From the NCBI GenBank assembly GCA_965368405.1, contig CBDUMS010000063.1:1-21788 (forward strand): 21,788 bases of DNA. The letters run 5' to 3'. Source of the DNA: S012-113 sp965368405. Its GTDB lineage: Bacteria; Bacteroidota; Bacteroidia; Cytophagales; Cyclobacteriaceae. The notes beneath the pieces are model-generated. The model worked only from the letters and a program-made list of their open reading frames with translations, had not been told where the DNA came from and searched no databases. How positions within the stretch are numbered: position 1 is the stretch's first letter; each line of letters begins with the position of its first letter. This document shows positions 6,591 through 14,949 of this stretch, in pieces. The position numbers and the translations under genes were made by a program.

Positions 6591-7136
6591 CTACTGGGTT
6601 AATACACATATAATAACAACCTCAACAGTAGAACCAATCATAAAGGCTCCACTATATTTATCTGTTCCTAGCGCGTAATCTTCTCGATCAACTTGAATTT
6701 TACCCTTAAGAATTACTTCGCTTAGCTCCTGACTTAAGGCAAAGGGGATGTCAATATTTCTTGTAACACCCCTTAGGCTCAGCTCCCCTCTCGCTAAAAA
6801 CCCTTTCGATGTTTTTAAAACTTCAGATGAAACAAATCGAATTGAAAGATACTCCGCCACATTAAAAAAGTCTTCCTCTTTTAAATGTTCGTCGCGCTTA
6901 TTATTATTTGTCTCAATAGTTGCCGGTTCAACGGTCACATCAAAATGTGCATCTTTTAAATTATCCTGATCGAATTGAACCGTACCCTTCATCCCAGATA
7001 TGGTCCCTGATACAGTCATGAATCCCATATTGCCAACCTTAAACTCAACCCGACTCTTTTCCAGATCTATAGGTTGAGCAAAAGCAGTAAACCAATAAAT
7101 AAAAACTAGTCCGGTTAAAAGAAACCTTTTCATCAT
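6591..7136 (-). CDS. YceI-family periplasmic lipid-binding-like protein
   Basis: The product is 181 residues with an N-terminal signal peptide ending 'TAFA' before Gln-Pro (about residue 20). The rest fits the YceI fold, a lipocalin-like beta barrel that in characterised members binds isoprenoid-type lipids. Visible features are 'DLEKSRVEFKVGNMGFMTVSG' near the start, 'FDVTVEPATIETNNNKRDEHLKEEDFFNV' in the middle, where the family has the conserved R-D-x-H-L segment, and the closing 'DREDYALG'. The physiological ligand is unknown. The gene begins 6 bp after the stop of the MarC-type gene, so the two are probably co-transcribed. ATG codons at 7136 and 7133 are equally possible starts. Confidence 0.88.
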   Translation of the reverse strand: MMKRFLLTGLVFIYWFTAFAQPIDLEKSRVEFKVGNMGFMTVSGTISGMKGTVQFDQDNLKDAHFDVTVEPATIETNNNKRDEHLKEEDFFNVAEYLSIRFVSSEVLKTSKGFLARGELSLRGVTRNIDIPFALSQELSEVILKGKIQVDREDYALGTDKYSGAFMIGSTVEVVIICVLTQ

Positions 7137-7142
7137 ACTGGG

Positions 7143-7760
7143 CTAAATATTGAATGCCAACTTTAGGCCGGTAATTACCATTCCAGTCCCAAGGATTGCC
7201 AAAATAAGGCCCATGATTTTACTTAAAACTGTTATTAAGTTTGTGCCAATCTTTTGTACAATCTTATCACTTAAAACAAAGGCGAGGTAAGTTAATAAAA
7301 TCATTAAAGCAAAAACCCCAACTACGATGGTAAGATGAGCCAAGCTCGCTTCCGTAACATGATTCATAGCCGTTACAATGGTACCCGGGCCTGCAAGTAT
7401 AGGTATCGCTAAAGGAGATATCGAAGGGTCTGCATGATCATTATTATCGTCGTTGTTACTAACTTTCGATTTCTTCGAAAGAAGCATTTCAAATCCTACG
7501 TAGAAAATAATAATTCCACCGGTAATTTTAAAAGCTGGAATCGTAATATCAAATAAATCAAAGATTTGCTTGCCCAGAATTGTAAATAACACAACAATGA
7601 TAAATGCGGTTAAGGTAGATCGTAGTGCAATCTTTTTTTTCTCCTTATGATCAAGGCCTTCCGTAAGGCCTTGGAAGATTGGTGTGTTAGCTATAGGGTT
7701 CATTACGGCAAAGAAGGCTGTAAATACGCCGAGAGAAAAATGAAAAAGATCCTGATTCAT
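7143..7760 (-). CDS. MarC-family integral membrane protein
   Basis: The product is 205 residues with about six hydrophobic helices. It carries the MarC/UPF0056 signatures 'FAVMNPIANTPIF' in the first helix and 'PLAIPILAGPGTIVTAM' mid-protein. The family resides in the inner membrane. Its name comes from the E. coli mar locus, but a role in multidrug resistance was not confirmed, so no substrate is assigned. A hydrophilic, Asp/Asn-rich loop ('NNDDNNDHADPS') follows the third helix. I placed the start at the ATG at 7760; one codon upstream a TTG is also in frame but less likely. Neighbours on both sides lie within 10 bp on the same strand. Confidence 0.88.
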   Translation of the reverse strand: MNQDLFHFSLGVFTAFFAVMNPIANTPIFQGLTEGLDHKEKKKIALRSTLTAFIIVVLFTILGKQIFDLFDITIPAFKITGGIIIFYVGFEMLLSKKSKVSNNDDNNDHADPSISPLAIPILAGPGTIVTAMNHVTEASLAHLTIVVGVFALMILLTYLAFVLSDKIVQKIGTNLITVLSKIMGLILAILGTGMVITGLKLAFNI

Positions 7761-7770
7761 CAAAGTAAAA

Positions 7771-8232
7771 TTATATATGGAGTTTCATTCCTTCATGAGA
7801 AGCACGAAACCCTAATGATTCATAGAATTTAATTGCGTCAGGCCTCTGTTTATCCGTTGTTAACTGAACAACATGAGCACCTTGCTTCTTTGCAAAGTTA
7901 ATGGCATCTGCTACCATAACCTTTCCTACTCCAAGTCCTCGCATAGTATTCTTTATCCTCACTGCCTCAATTTGCGCTCGTAACCCTCCTGTGTAGGTTA
8001 AATACTGAATAAAGCTAAGCTGGTATGTTCCAACAATTCCTTCGTTATTTTCTGCGACCATAAGCGCTTGATTACCATCCTTAAGTATACGAGTCATAGC
8101 TGTTTCGTAGCGGATACTAGTATTAGAATCGAGGGATTCTCTGGCTTTGCCTAATTCATCATCGTGCAATAAAGAAATGATTGCTTGAAGATCGTCCATT
8201 TTCGCTTTTCGATATCTAAGGGTTATACTCAT
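7771..8232 (-). CDS. GNAT-family N-acetyltransferase
   Basis: The product is 153 residues. The acetyl-CoA pyrophosphate-binding loop of the GNAT fold (motif A) is present as 'RGLGVGK', preceded by the beta-4 strand 'AQIEAVRI' and followed by helix 'VMVADAINFAKKQG'. Motif B is 'AIKFYESLGF', the usual C-terminal signature. The acceptor substrate cannot be deduced. The start at 8232 opens with 'MSITLRYRKAKMDDL', the typical first strand of the fold. A longer frame to 8301 would overlap the 3' end of radA and is rejected. The gene lies 28 bp after the radA stop and 10 bp before the MarC-type gene. Confidence 0.87.
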   Translation of the reverse strand: MSITLRYRKAKMDDLQAIISLLHDDELGKARESLDSNTSIRYETAMTRILKDGNQALMVAENNEGIVGTYQLSFIQYLTYTGGLRAQIEAVRIKNTMRGLGVGKVMVADAINFAKKQGAHVVQLTTDKQRPDAIKFYESLGFRASHEGMKLHI

Positions 8233-8260
8233 TAAACTTTCTAATTCGTATTTTAATTCA

Positions 8261-9622
8261 CTAACCAAATAGATCGCCAAAAATTTCAGGCAGAAGCCCA
8301 AACTTTTTTACCATAATAGTACTCGAAGGGCTTTTGATATGTTTATTATATTTCGAAATATAGATTGCTTTAAAGCCCAACTTTTCTGCTTCGGCGATTC
8401 TATTTTCGATTCTATTCACAGCACGGAGCTCCCCGCCTAAACCTACTTCGGCGGCAAAACAAACTTTATCCGATACACTAACATCATGCAATGATGATAG
8501 AATAGCCACGCACACTGCCAAATCGATAGCCGGGTCCTCAACGCGAATACCCCCTGCCATATTGATGAACACATCTTGCATACCTAGTTTCAGACCTGTT
8601 CTTTTTTCGAGAACAGCCAACAACATATTCAAACGCTTACTATCAAAGCCGGTAGAAGTTCTTTGCGGTGTGCCATAGGCAGCAGGGCTTACTAATGCTT
8701 GGATCTCAATGAGAAGTGGGCGATTCCCTTCAATAGTTGCTCCAATACTCACTCCACTTAGTGGGTGATCTCTTTGGGTAATAAGAATCTCTGATGGGTT
8801 ATCAACCATCCGCAGACCTTTCCCTGTCATTTCATAGATTCCTAACTCAGCAGTAGAGCCAAATCTATTCTTTGTAGTCCGCAGTAATCGATAGAGCATT
8901 CGTGAATCACCTTCGAACTGCAACACGGTGTCGACCATATGTTCCAAAACTTTTGGCCCTGCTAATGACCCCTCTTTGGTGATATGCCCAACGAGAAATA
9001 CCGGAACCCCAGTTTGCTTAGCATATTTTAAAACCTCTCCTGCACAATGACGAACCTGTCCCACGCTTCCGGCCACTGACTCTAAACTTTTACTGGTTAA
9101 TGTTTGAATAGAATCGATGATTATTAATTCGGGCATGACCTGCTTAGCATGCGTAAAAATCTTGTCAAGATCTGTTTCACTCAATATCCAGGTGTTATCC
9201 TTAGATTTAGACTCTAGCCTATCGGCGCGAAGCTTAATTTGCTGATCACTTTCTTCTCCCGAAACATAAAGCACCTTCAAGTCGGTATTCATAGAAAGTT
9301 GGAGCATGAGGGTTGATTTTCCAATACCCGGTTCTCCGCCTATAAGAACCAAGGATCCCGGAACGATACCTCCTCCAAGAACTCGGTCCAGCTCATTATC
9401 TTTTGTGGTTATTCTAACAATCTGGCCGCTATCGATAGTGTCGATAAGTACTGGCGTTGCTCTATCACCTTCTGGTTGCCAGATTTGCTTGGTTTTATCC
9501 TCTTTCGCTACAACTTCCTCTACCAAACTATTCCATTCCTGACATGAAGGGCATTTGCCAACCCATTTGGCCGATTCATACCCGCAATTCTGACAGAAAA
9601 AAGATGTTTTAGTCTTAGCCAT
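8261..9622 (-). CDS. radA: DNA repair protein RadA (Sms)
   Basis: The product is 453 residues, the normal length. Domains in order: a C4 zinc finger with Cys10, Cys13, Cys24 and Cys27; a RecA-like ATPase with Walker A 'GEPGIGKST' (96-104) and Walker B 'LIIIDS' (166-171); the RadA-specific 'KNRFG' motif (251-255); and a C-terminal Lon-protease-like domain without proteolytic activity, recognisable by 'NMAGGIRVEDPAIDLAV'. RadA is a hexameric ATPase that promotes branch migration in homologous recombination and processing of stalled forks. All signature residues are intact, so it should be functional. The 76-bp upstream gap contains a 23-nt palindrome. Confidence 0.97.
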   Translation of the reverse strand: MAKTKTSFFCQNCGYESAKWVGKCPSCQEWNSLVEEVVAKEDKTKQIWQPEGDRATPVLIDTIDSGQIVRITTKDNELDRVLGGGIVPGSLVLIGGEPGIGKSTLMLQLSMNTDLKVLYVSGEESDQQIKLRADRLESKSKDNTWILSETDLDKIFTHAKQVMPELIIIDSIQTLTSKSLESVAGSVGQVRHCAGEVLKYAKQTGVPVFLVGHITKEGSLAGPKVLEHMVDTVLQFEGDSRMLYRLLRTTKNRFGSTAELGIYEMTGKGLRMVDNPSEILITQRDHPLSGVSIGATIEGNRPLLIEIQALVSPAAYGTPQRTSTGFDSKRLNMLLAVLEKRTGLKLGMQDVFINMAGGIRVEDPAIDLAVCVAILSSLHDVSVSDKVCFAAEVGLGGELRAVNRIENRIAEAEKLGFKAIYISKYNKHIKSPSSTIMVKKFGLLPEIFGDLFG

Positions 9623-9645
9623 TTTGAAAAAAGTAAGTTGCTAAT

Positions 9646-9668
9646 ATCCTCTATTATAGAGTGGATAA
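9646..9668. other. 23-nt near-perfect palindrome between radA and the sugar kinase gene
   Basis: The sequence from TATCC to GGATA pairs with itself around a TAT centre, with a single T-T mismatch (nine base pairs). It lies 24 bp upstream of the radA start and 31 bp downstream of the kinase stop. No T-run follows in either direction. It could be a weak terminator for the kinase or a protein-binding site in front of radA. Confidence 0.45.
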
Positions 9669-9698
9669 CAAATTGGTTTGAACACAGATTCTTATTAT

Positions 9699-10574
9699 TT
9701 ACTGTTGCAGTTGCTCCTGAATCATTGGGCTATATTCTGGAATTGCGCCTTGTTGCGATGCCACAAACGCACCTACCCTATTGGCGGTTGCTGCTGATAT
9801 GAGGGCGTCGCGCGTTCTAAAATACTTATACATAAACGCGGCACTAAAAGAGTCTCCTGCGCCTATCGTATCTTTTACTGTAATATTTGTTCCTGGCACA
9901 TGATTCGTTTTGCCATCTTCGAATATATAACAACCATTAGCACCATCTGTGATAATGATGATTTTTGGTTTGTATGTGGTCTTACAACGCTCCAGAAATC
10001 CTTCAAGATTCAGTTTTTCGCCAAATATTAGGGCTCCAACGGTATTTACCTCACTGCGATTTAACTTAATGATATTGGCGTATCCAAAAGAGCGATGAAT
10101 TGTTTCTTTACTAAAGCAATCCTTCCTCAAATTAACATCGTAGAATACGAACTCAAAATGAGTGAAATCCAAAATCTTATAAAGGGTTTCTCTGCTATGT
10201 TCAGCGCGCTGGCTAAGTGTTCCAAAATAAAAAATATGTGTCTCATCGAAGTTTTCTGGCACCAGGTTAAAAGTGATATTATCGTAGGCCACATTCTTAT
10301 CGATGATATATTCTGGTTGACCTTTATCCAACTGCACTTCAACTGTGCCCGTATTTAAGTTATCGTCGGTACCAATAAACCTTGTCCCGACACCCTGCTT
10401 TCGTATCTCTTCCAAGGCATTTTGGCCCAGATCATCGTTGCCTACATTCGAGATAATATGGCTTTCTCCTCCCGCCTTTGCCAAATGAACCGCAAAATTC
10501 AACGGAGCCCCACCAAGGTGTGGTTTACCTAAAATAATATCATATAAGATTTCGCCAAATGCGATAGACTTCAT
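9699..10574 (-). CDS. PfkB-family carbohydrate kinase (fructokinase-like)
   Basis: The product is 291 residues and belongs to the ribokinase/PfkB superfamily, which phosphorylates sugars with ATP in the cytoplasm. The N-terminal substrate-side motif is 'GGAPLNFAVHLAKAGG' (21-36). The C-terminal ATP/catalytic motif is 'DTIGAGDSFSAAF' (235-247), with the anion-hole GAGD and catalytic Asp241. 'FYDVNLR' (144-150) matches the family's D-x-N-x-R segment. The short form and the start 'FGEILYDII' resemble bacterial fructokinases, but substrate prediction within this family is unreliable. It lies 19 bp downstream of the SNF2-type helicase gene and is probably co-transcribed. No sugar transporter or hydrolase is nearby to hint at the substrate. 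Confidence 0.85.
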   Translation of the reverse strand: MKSIAFGEILYDIILGKPHLGGAPLNFAVHLAKAGGESHIISNVGNDDLGQNALEEIRKQGVGTRFIGTDDNLNTGTVEVQLDKGQPEYIIDKNVAYDNITFNLVPENFDETHIFYFGTLSQRAEHSRETLYKILDFTHFEFVFYDVNLRKDCFSKETIHRSFGYANIIKLNRSEVNTVGALIFGEKLNLEGFLERCKTTYKPKIIIITDGANGCYIFEDGKTNHVPGTNITVKDTIGAGDSFSAAFMYKYFRTRDALISAATANRVGAFVASQQGAIPEYSPMIQEQLQQ

Positions 10575-10593
10575 AGTTCTTTACTTTTACTCG

Positions 10594-13506
10594 TTACGTT
10601 AATAAGGCACTTATGTCTTCCTTCGAAAGGTTCTTTACAAATCCTTGATCGGTAGTGATTAAATCCTGAGCCAATTTCACCTTGCGTTGTTGGAGCTCCA
10701 ATATTTTTTCTTCGACCGTATCACTCATAATATATTTATAGGTGATCACCTTCTTCTTTTGCCCAATACGGTGAGCACGATCAACTGCCTGGGCTTCAAC
10801 GGCAGGGTTCCACCATGGATCGAGTAAGAATACGTAATCGGCCTCGGTTAAATTAAGACCCAGCCCTCCTGCCTTCAGCGAGATCAGAAACAAACGCACA
10901 TCCTTTTCGTTCTGAAAGCGTTCTACTTGTTGTTCGCGGTCTTTAGTTGATCCATCTAAATAACAATAGGCTAAACCCCGCTCATCTAATGTTTCTCGCA
11001 CCAGTGTAAGGTGTTTCACGAACTGACTAAACACCAATATCTTATGGCCTTCGGATAGGGCATTTTCCATCATAATTAACATATCCGTCATCTTACCGGA
11101 ATCCCCTTCATACGCAGGGTCAATGAGTCGAGGATGGTTTGCAATCTGCCGTAGTTTCGTGAGGCCTTGAAGTAACATCATTTGAGACTTGCTTACTCCA
11201 AAATCTTCGATATGGCTAAGTATCTGGTTCCGGTACTGGTTCTTTACCTCATCGTAGCGCAAGCGTTGTTCTTCGGTCATGCTGGAATAATAAACGTTCT
11301 CAATCTTCGATGGCAGATCTTTCGCCACCTGAGATTTATGACGCCGTAAAACAAAAGGCTTAATTATTCTGAACAATCGTTCGGTATGCTCTTCGCTCTG
11401 CTGCTTTTCTATAGGAATTTGATACTTTTTCTTAAAAAATGATTTTTGACCCAAAAGTCCAGGGTTAATAAAATGCATCTGCGACCACAGGTCTAAGGTG
11501 CTATTTTCAAGCGGTGTACCGGTAAGGATTAAGCGGTGCTTAGAGTTAAGTTCGCGAACCGCTTTTGATATATTTGAAGATGGGTTCTTAATAGCTTGAG
11601 ACTCATCTAATATGACATAATTGAAATAATAGGAAGTGAGATGCTCAATATCCCTTCGAACAATACCATAGGATGTAACAATCAAGTCATAGCCTTCAAA
11701 AAGTGAGATGTCTTTCTGCCGATTGGTACCCGTATAGTCGTAGACCTTTAGTTTAGGTGTAAACTTTCTAGATTCCCTTTTCCAGTTATAGATTAACGAT
11801 GTTGGCATAATGAGGAGGGTCGCGTTCGGTACACCTTTGTTCTTCTCTGCTTGTAGCATTGCCAAGGTTTGCACTGTTTTACCTAATCCCATATCATCCG
11901 CCAAACAACCACCGAACTTATACTCGTTAAGGAAGTTCAGCCAATCGAACCCTGCTTTTTGGTAGGGTCGTAACTTACCTTTAAATCCCTCGGGGAGTTC
12001 TTGGGTTTTTATGCTTTCAAAACTGTTCAGTTGTCGAAGTTTTTTATCCATCGACACCTTCGCATGATCTTCTTCATCGATTTGCTGTACCAATGCCAAG
12101 TGATGTTTCTCCAGCCGAGGTTGATCTGGATCATCATCGGTTACAAATCCAAATATTTCAGCATAGTCTTCTACCCAGGAATCGGGAATTACTGCAACTT
12201 CACCATTCGGCAAGGTTATCTCATTTTCATTCTTACGGAAAAGCTTTCGTAGCTCACTAAATGGTATTGAAAAGTCTCCAAATTTAATGATGGCATGAAT
12301 GTCAAACCAATCAATATTTTCGGTGATCTCCACCTCGATGCTTGCTTTACCCAGAAAGTACTTGGAATCATGGGTCGATTGCTCGATTAAAAAACCCTGC
12401 TCTGCCAGGTCGTCCTGGTGAGCCTTAATCCAATCAATACCTTGTGCTGTTGGCAAACTAATTCGAGCCCCATTTAGTGCAAGCCCTCTGCGCTTAAGCG
12501 TATTATAGAAAGCCTCTTCTTTCGTCTTTGAACGGCTAATGCGATGAAAAATATATTGCCCGTCACGCTCCTCTAGCTTCACAGCAACACGGTCCTTATC
12601 ATCTGCACGAATCTTATACTCCCCATATTTATAATAGAGTTCGAAAAGAATTTTGGAGCTCGTCGCCTCCTTTTTATCATTATCAAATAGACTCAGTGCA
12701 TTTTGTGCAAGCGGGGCAAACCTCAATACAGGCACAAGGGGTTTTCTCTCTGCATTGATATCAAAGCCTTTTGCGTAAACATCGTAGTTCGCGATAAGTG
12801 GTGCAATAAACTTCTGGTAGTAGGTCTTTTCAACATTTTGTGGTACTACAATAAATTTCTTGTTGAGAAATGGCTGAAGTTTGGAGCCATCTACATTTTT
12901 TTCAAAAGAAAAAACTCGTCCCTCCAAGACCATCCAGGCCGGTTCTTTACAGATTAAATAAGCCTGCTTATACTGAAAGTCGAGCTTGGCCCCGTCATAT
13001 TTTATTGTTGGGAAATAATGGGTATTGTCTTCGTTTTTTCTAAAATGAAATAACACCGTAGCTTTCTTAGGCATCACCTTAAGCGCTTTCCAGGTTGGTT
13101 CACCATCTGATCCCATTTCGAAAACGGGCTTACCAATAAGCAACGCCATTATGTCTGCGCGCAGACCCTCCATATAGCGCGAAATTTCTCCTTGAAGCAG
13201 CTTATGCTTCTCATCTTCGGTGAAATGCTTTAGAAAAAAATCCTTCGGCTTGATACCATTTTTAGAAAACTTATGAACGACCGTGTCTTGTTGCATTTTG
13301 TCCATTAAGGCAATCAAAGCGAAATCAGTCTCGTCGAGACCAGATGCAAATTCTTTGGCGTTGAGCGACGAAATATTCTGATGTTGTAAAGTAAGCCGAC
13401 CCAGCTCATCTAGTTTAACTATAAAGGATTCAAAGATATAGCCCAGGTATTCATGGATATATACCGAGTAAACTACTTGAAACGAATCTTTAGTTGAAAC
13501 CTTCAT
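10594..13506 (-). CDS. SNF2-family DEAD/DEAH-like helicase/ATPase
   Basis: The product is 970 residues. The C-terminal half is a complete SNF2 motor: Walker A 'DDMGLGKT' ending at Thr544, the DExx box 'DESQ' (634-637), motif III 'LTGTPLENS', and in the second RecA lobe 'FSQF', 'YLDGSTKDREQQVERF', 'LISLKAGGLGLNLTEAD' and the 'QAVDRAHRIGQ' motif VI. The N-terminal ~480 residues are a long beta-rich region. This is the layout of bacterial SNF2 proteins carrying an accessory region; no SWIM zinc finger Cys/His cluster is seen. These proteins are DNA translocases thought to remodel nucleoprotein or stalled RNA polymerase. There are no neighbours suggesting a restriction or defence system. The start at 13506 gives 'MKVSTKDSFQ'. 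Confidence 0.92.
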   Translation of the reverse strand: MKVSTKDSFQVVYSVYIHEYLGYIFESFIVKLDELGRLTLQHQNISSLNAKEFASGLDETDFALIALMDKMQQDTVVHKFSKNGIKPKDFFLKHFTEDEKHKLLQGEISRYMEGLRADIMALLIGKPVFEMGSDGEPTWKALKVMPKKATVLFHFRKNEDNTHYFPTIKYDGAKLDFQYKQAYLICKEPAWMVLEGRVFSFEKNVDGSKLQPFLNKKFIVVPQNVEKTYYQKFIAPLIANYDVYAKGFDINAERKPLVPVLRFAPLAQNALSLFDNDKKEATSSKILFELYYKYGEYKIRADDKDRVAVKLEERDGQYIFHRISRSKTKEEAFYNTLKRRGLALNGARISLPTAQGIDWIKAHQDDLAEQGFLIEQSTHDSKYFLGKASIEVEITENIDWFDIHAIIKFGDFSIPFSELRKLFRKNENEITLPNGEVAVIPDSWVEDYAEIFGFVTDDDPDQPRLEKHHLALVQQIDEEDHAKVSMDKKLRQLNSFESIKTQELPEGFKGKLRPYQKAGFDWLNFLNEYKFGGCLADDMGLGKTVQTLAMLQAEKNKGVPNATLLIMPTSLIYNWKRESRKFTPKLKVYDYTGTNRQKDISLFEGYDLIVTSYGIVRRDIEHLTSYYFNYVILDESQAIKNPSSNISKAVRELNSKHRLILTGTPLENSTLDLWSQMHFINPGLLGQKSFFKKKYQIPIEKQQSEEHTERLFRIIKPFVLRRHKSQVAKDLPSKIENVYYSSMTEEQRLRYDEVKNQYRNQILSHIEDFGVSKSQMMLLQGLTKLRQIANHPRLIDPAYEGDSGKMTDMLIMMENALSEGHKILVFSQFVKHLTLVRETLDERGLAYCYLDGSTKDREQQVERFQNEKDVRLFLISLKAGGLGLNLTEADYVFLLDPWWNPAVEAQAVDRAHRIGQKKKVITYKYIMSDTVEEKILELQQRKVKLAQDLITTDQGFVKNLSKEDISALLT

Positions 13507-13554
13507 TCAAAATTAATCAACCTGCAAGTTACTAAAAGCAGCAGTTATTGAATA

Positions 13555-13566
13555 AGACTTAGGTCA
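13555..13566. promoter_or_regulatory. Possible half-conserved copy of the cco operator palindrome
   Basis: AGACTTAGGTCA matches the palindrome TGACTTAAGTCA found in front of the cco operon at 10 of 12 positions. It lies about 50 bp upstream of the SNF2 gene start. The site is imperfect and only one such match was noticed, so coincidence is quite possible. Confidence 0.25.
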
Positions 13567-13606
13567 TGTTTATTTAAAAAAAGTGTAGAAAAAATATGCT
13601 AAACTA

Positions 13607-13637
13607 TTTGACAAATTGAGCAAAATATGTATATTTA
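13607..13637 (+). promoter_or_regulatory. Bacteroidota-type promoter for a plus-strand transcript
   Basis: TTTG (13607-13610) is followed after 19 nt by TATATTTA (13630-13637), which differs from the TAnnTTTG -7 consensus only in the last base. The predicted start is around 13643-13645. No protein-coding gene follows on this strand; instead there is a set of stem-loops ending in a terminator. Confidence 0.5.
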
Positions 13638-13642
13638 ACTAC

Positions 13643-13746
13643 GGCTTAGCTATATGCTAAGTCCCTATGGTGGTTAGATTGGATCCCCGGGTTTTTTACC
13701 GGAGACCACACCAACCCAAAGGCGAGTTATCCTCGCCTTTTGGATT
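13643..13746 (+). ncRNA. Candidate small RNA between the SNF2 gene and the cco operon
   Basis: Starting just after the promoter at 13607-13637, the sequence forms three stem-loops. The first is 13644-13650 / 13656-13662 (7 bp, TATAT loop). The second is a longer arm closed by GTGGT / ACCAC (13670-13674 / 13705-13709) with CCGG / CCGG inside. The third is the 9-bp terminator hairpin 13718-13740, followed by TTTTGGATTTTAT. It contains no reading frame of use. It lacks the GGAAGCAGCC-type signature of SRP RNA and is too short for tmRNA or 6S RNA. The call rests on promoter, structure and terminator agreeing in orientation; I recognise no known family. Confidence 0.4.
13718..13741 (+). terminator. 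Rho-independent terminator, better in the plus direction
   Basis: AAAGGCGAG (13718-13726) pairs perfectly with CTCGCCTTT (13732-13740) around a 5-nt loop. The T-rich tail lies on the plus side (T13738-T13741, then more T after GGA). Read on the minus strand the tail is TTTGGGTTGG, which is poor, so it could serve the cco operon (ending at 13781) only as a weak bidirectional terminator. Confidence 0.65.
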
Positions 13747-13780
13747 TTATAGCCTTTCCTATTTACTGTTTCAAGAGGAC

Positions 13781-14506
13781 TTAGCCAGAGAATTTAACAG
13801 TCTTCTCATCCAGCTCAATAACTTCCGAATGCATCTTATGGTGCATTTTTTTATCTCCATCCATTTTGGGACTCACATAGGGAATACCCAGATTAAGGCC
13901 ACGTAGGATGATTAGTACGGCTACTAAAGCTAGAAAATAAGGGACTGCTTTATTAAAGCGTGCGCGAATTGCAGGTGATAAAAAATTACCAAATACTGCC
14001 AATGCAATGAGTAACGGCGTGGTCCCAAGCCCAAAAACAAACATATAAAGACTACTTTCTAGCATGCCTCCCATAGCTACGGCCGCAAATAGAGCTGCAT
14101 AAACCAAGCCGCAAGGCAACAAGCCATTAATCAGGCCTATTAGAAATGGTGCACCTAATGATTCACTTTTAAATAAAGGTGTTAGCTTATTTTTTGAAAA
14201 GATCCAGAGCTTAGAGATAGCACCGCTTAAGGGCAGGTCGAAGTGTTTGTATTTCGTAAAAACTACAATCAGCAGCATAGCTGCACCAACAATTATAGAT
14301 AGTGTTTGTTGATAGCCAGCCAAAGAAAATCCCTGGCCGATGATGCCTATGAGAAGTCCCATAACTGCATACGTTATTGCACGTCCTAAATTGTATAAGA
14401 TCTTAGCGATAAGAGTCTGGCCAGGGACAGCTAAAACGATTGGTCCGCACATCCCAATGCAGTGAAAACTACCTAAAAAGCCAAAAACAAAAGCACTCCA
14501 AAGCAT
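13781..14506 (-). CDS. SafE/TauE-like (DsbD_2-type) membrane protein of the cbb3 operon
   Basis: The product is 241 residues with about six transmembrane helices. The first helix contains 'GSFHCIGMCGP' (12-22), the His-Cys...Cys signature of the sulfite exporter TauE/SafE and cytochrome c biogenesis transmembrane (DsbD_2) group. A later helix has 'NGLLPCG' (127-133). Such genes often close cbb3 operons in Bacteroidota, and a part in metal or redox handling during oxidase assembly is inferred, not sulfite export. Unusually, the short tail after the last helix contains Met215, Met221, His222, His223, Met225 and His226, a plausible copper-binding cluster. It starts 5 bp after the ccoH stop, so it is the last gene of the operon. 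Confidence 0.8.
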   Translation of the reverse strand: MLWSAFVFGFLGSFHCIGMCGPIVLAVPGQTLIAKILYNLGRAITYAVMGLLIGIIGQGFSLAGYQQTLSIIVGAAMLLIVVFTKYKHFDLPLSGAISKLWIFSKNKLTPLFKSESLGAPFLIGLINGLLPCGLVYAALFAAVAMGGMLESSLYMFVFGLGTTPLLIALAVFGNFLSPAIRARFNKAVPYFLALVAVLIILRGLNLGIPYVSPKMDGDKKMHHKMHSEVIELDEKTVKFSG

Positions 14507-14511
14507 CTCTC

Positions 14512-14946
14512 CTAGATAACAATAATAAATTCTTGAAAATATGATTTCCCTTTCATCTCCCAGGTTACTTTAGCTTTCCATAAACCGGGTTTCATGCTGG
14601 CCACAATAAAGCCCTGTTGGTTTACATCGTCGAGCTCAAGTTTAAACTTACGATCCATAGTAAAGTCGGAAGGGCGGTACAGCATAATTTGACCCGTCTT
14701 CGGCTCTAGTGCTGTAGGAAAGCTAAGCACGAGCAGTTTACCATCACTACTTTTTTCAAAGCTTGGTTTCTCTTCAAGCAACTCTGTATTCTTTAATCTA
14801 GTGATCTGTTCTTCGTAAGCAATTTCCTGCTGATAGTAATCTTCGGCTACCAGATTAACGTCTAACGTCATCGTATACCATACCACGGCTATTATGCCTA
14901 TCATATACACGGCTAATACTACTGCTATCTTTCCTCCCCAGTTCAT
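14512..14946 (-). CDS. ccoH: CcoH/FixH-family cbb3 oxidase assembly protein
   Basis: The product is 144 residues with one N-terminal transmembrane helix (about residues 7-25) and a periplasmic beta-rich domain. The stretch after the helix, 'NLVAEDYYQQEIAYEEQI' (31-48), matches the conserved D-Y-Y of the FixH family. CcoH is a small membrane protein that stays with the cbb3 complex and is needed for its assembly and stability in proteobacteria; the same role is inferred here from similarity and position. It begins 3 bp after the ccoG stop and ends 5 bp before the SafE-like gene, which shows translational coupling within the operon. Confidence 0.88.
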   Translation of the reverse strand: MNWGGKIAVVLAVYMIGIIAVVWYTMTLDVNLVAEDYYQQEIAYEEQITRLKNTELLEEKPSFEKSSDGKLLVLSFPTALEPKTGQIMLYRPSDFTMDRKFKLELDDVNQQGFIVASMKPGLWKAKVTWEMKGKSYFQEFIIVI

Positions 14947-14949
14947 CCC

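Noticed and set aside
8233..8301. N-terminal extension of the GNAT gene
   Set aside because: It overlaps the radA 3' end; the downstream ATG gives a normal GNAT start.
10594..13506. Defence-system helicase (DISARM, Zorya or restriction-linked)
   Set aside because: No methylase, nuclease, PLD or other partner gene lies nearby; the neighbours are a sugar kinase and radA.
13643..13746. SRP RNA, 6S RNA or tmRNA
   Set aside because: The SRP GGAAGCAGC-type loop is missing on both strands, the unit is too short for 6S or tmRNA, and there is no tmRNA-like tRNA end.
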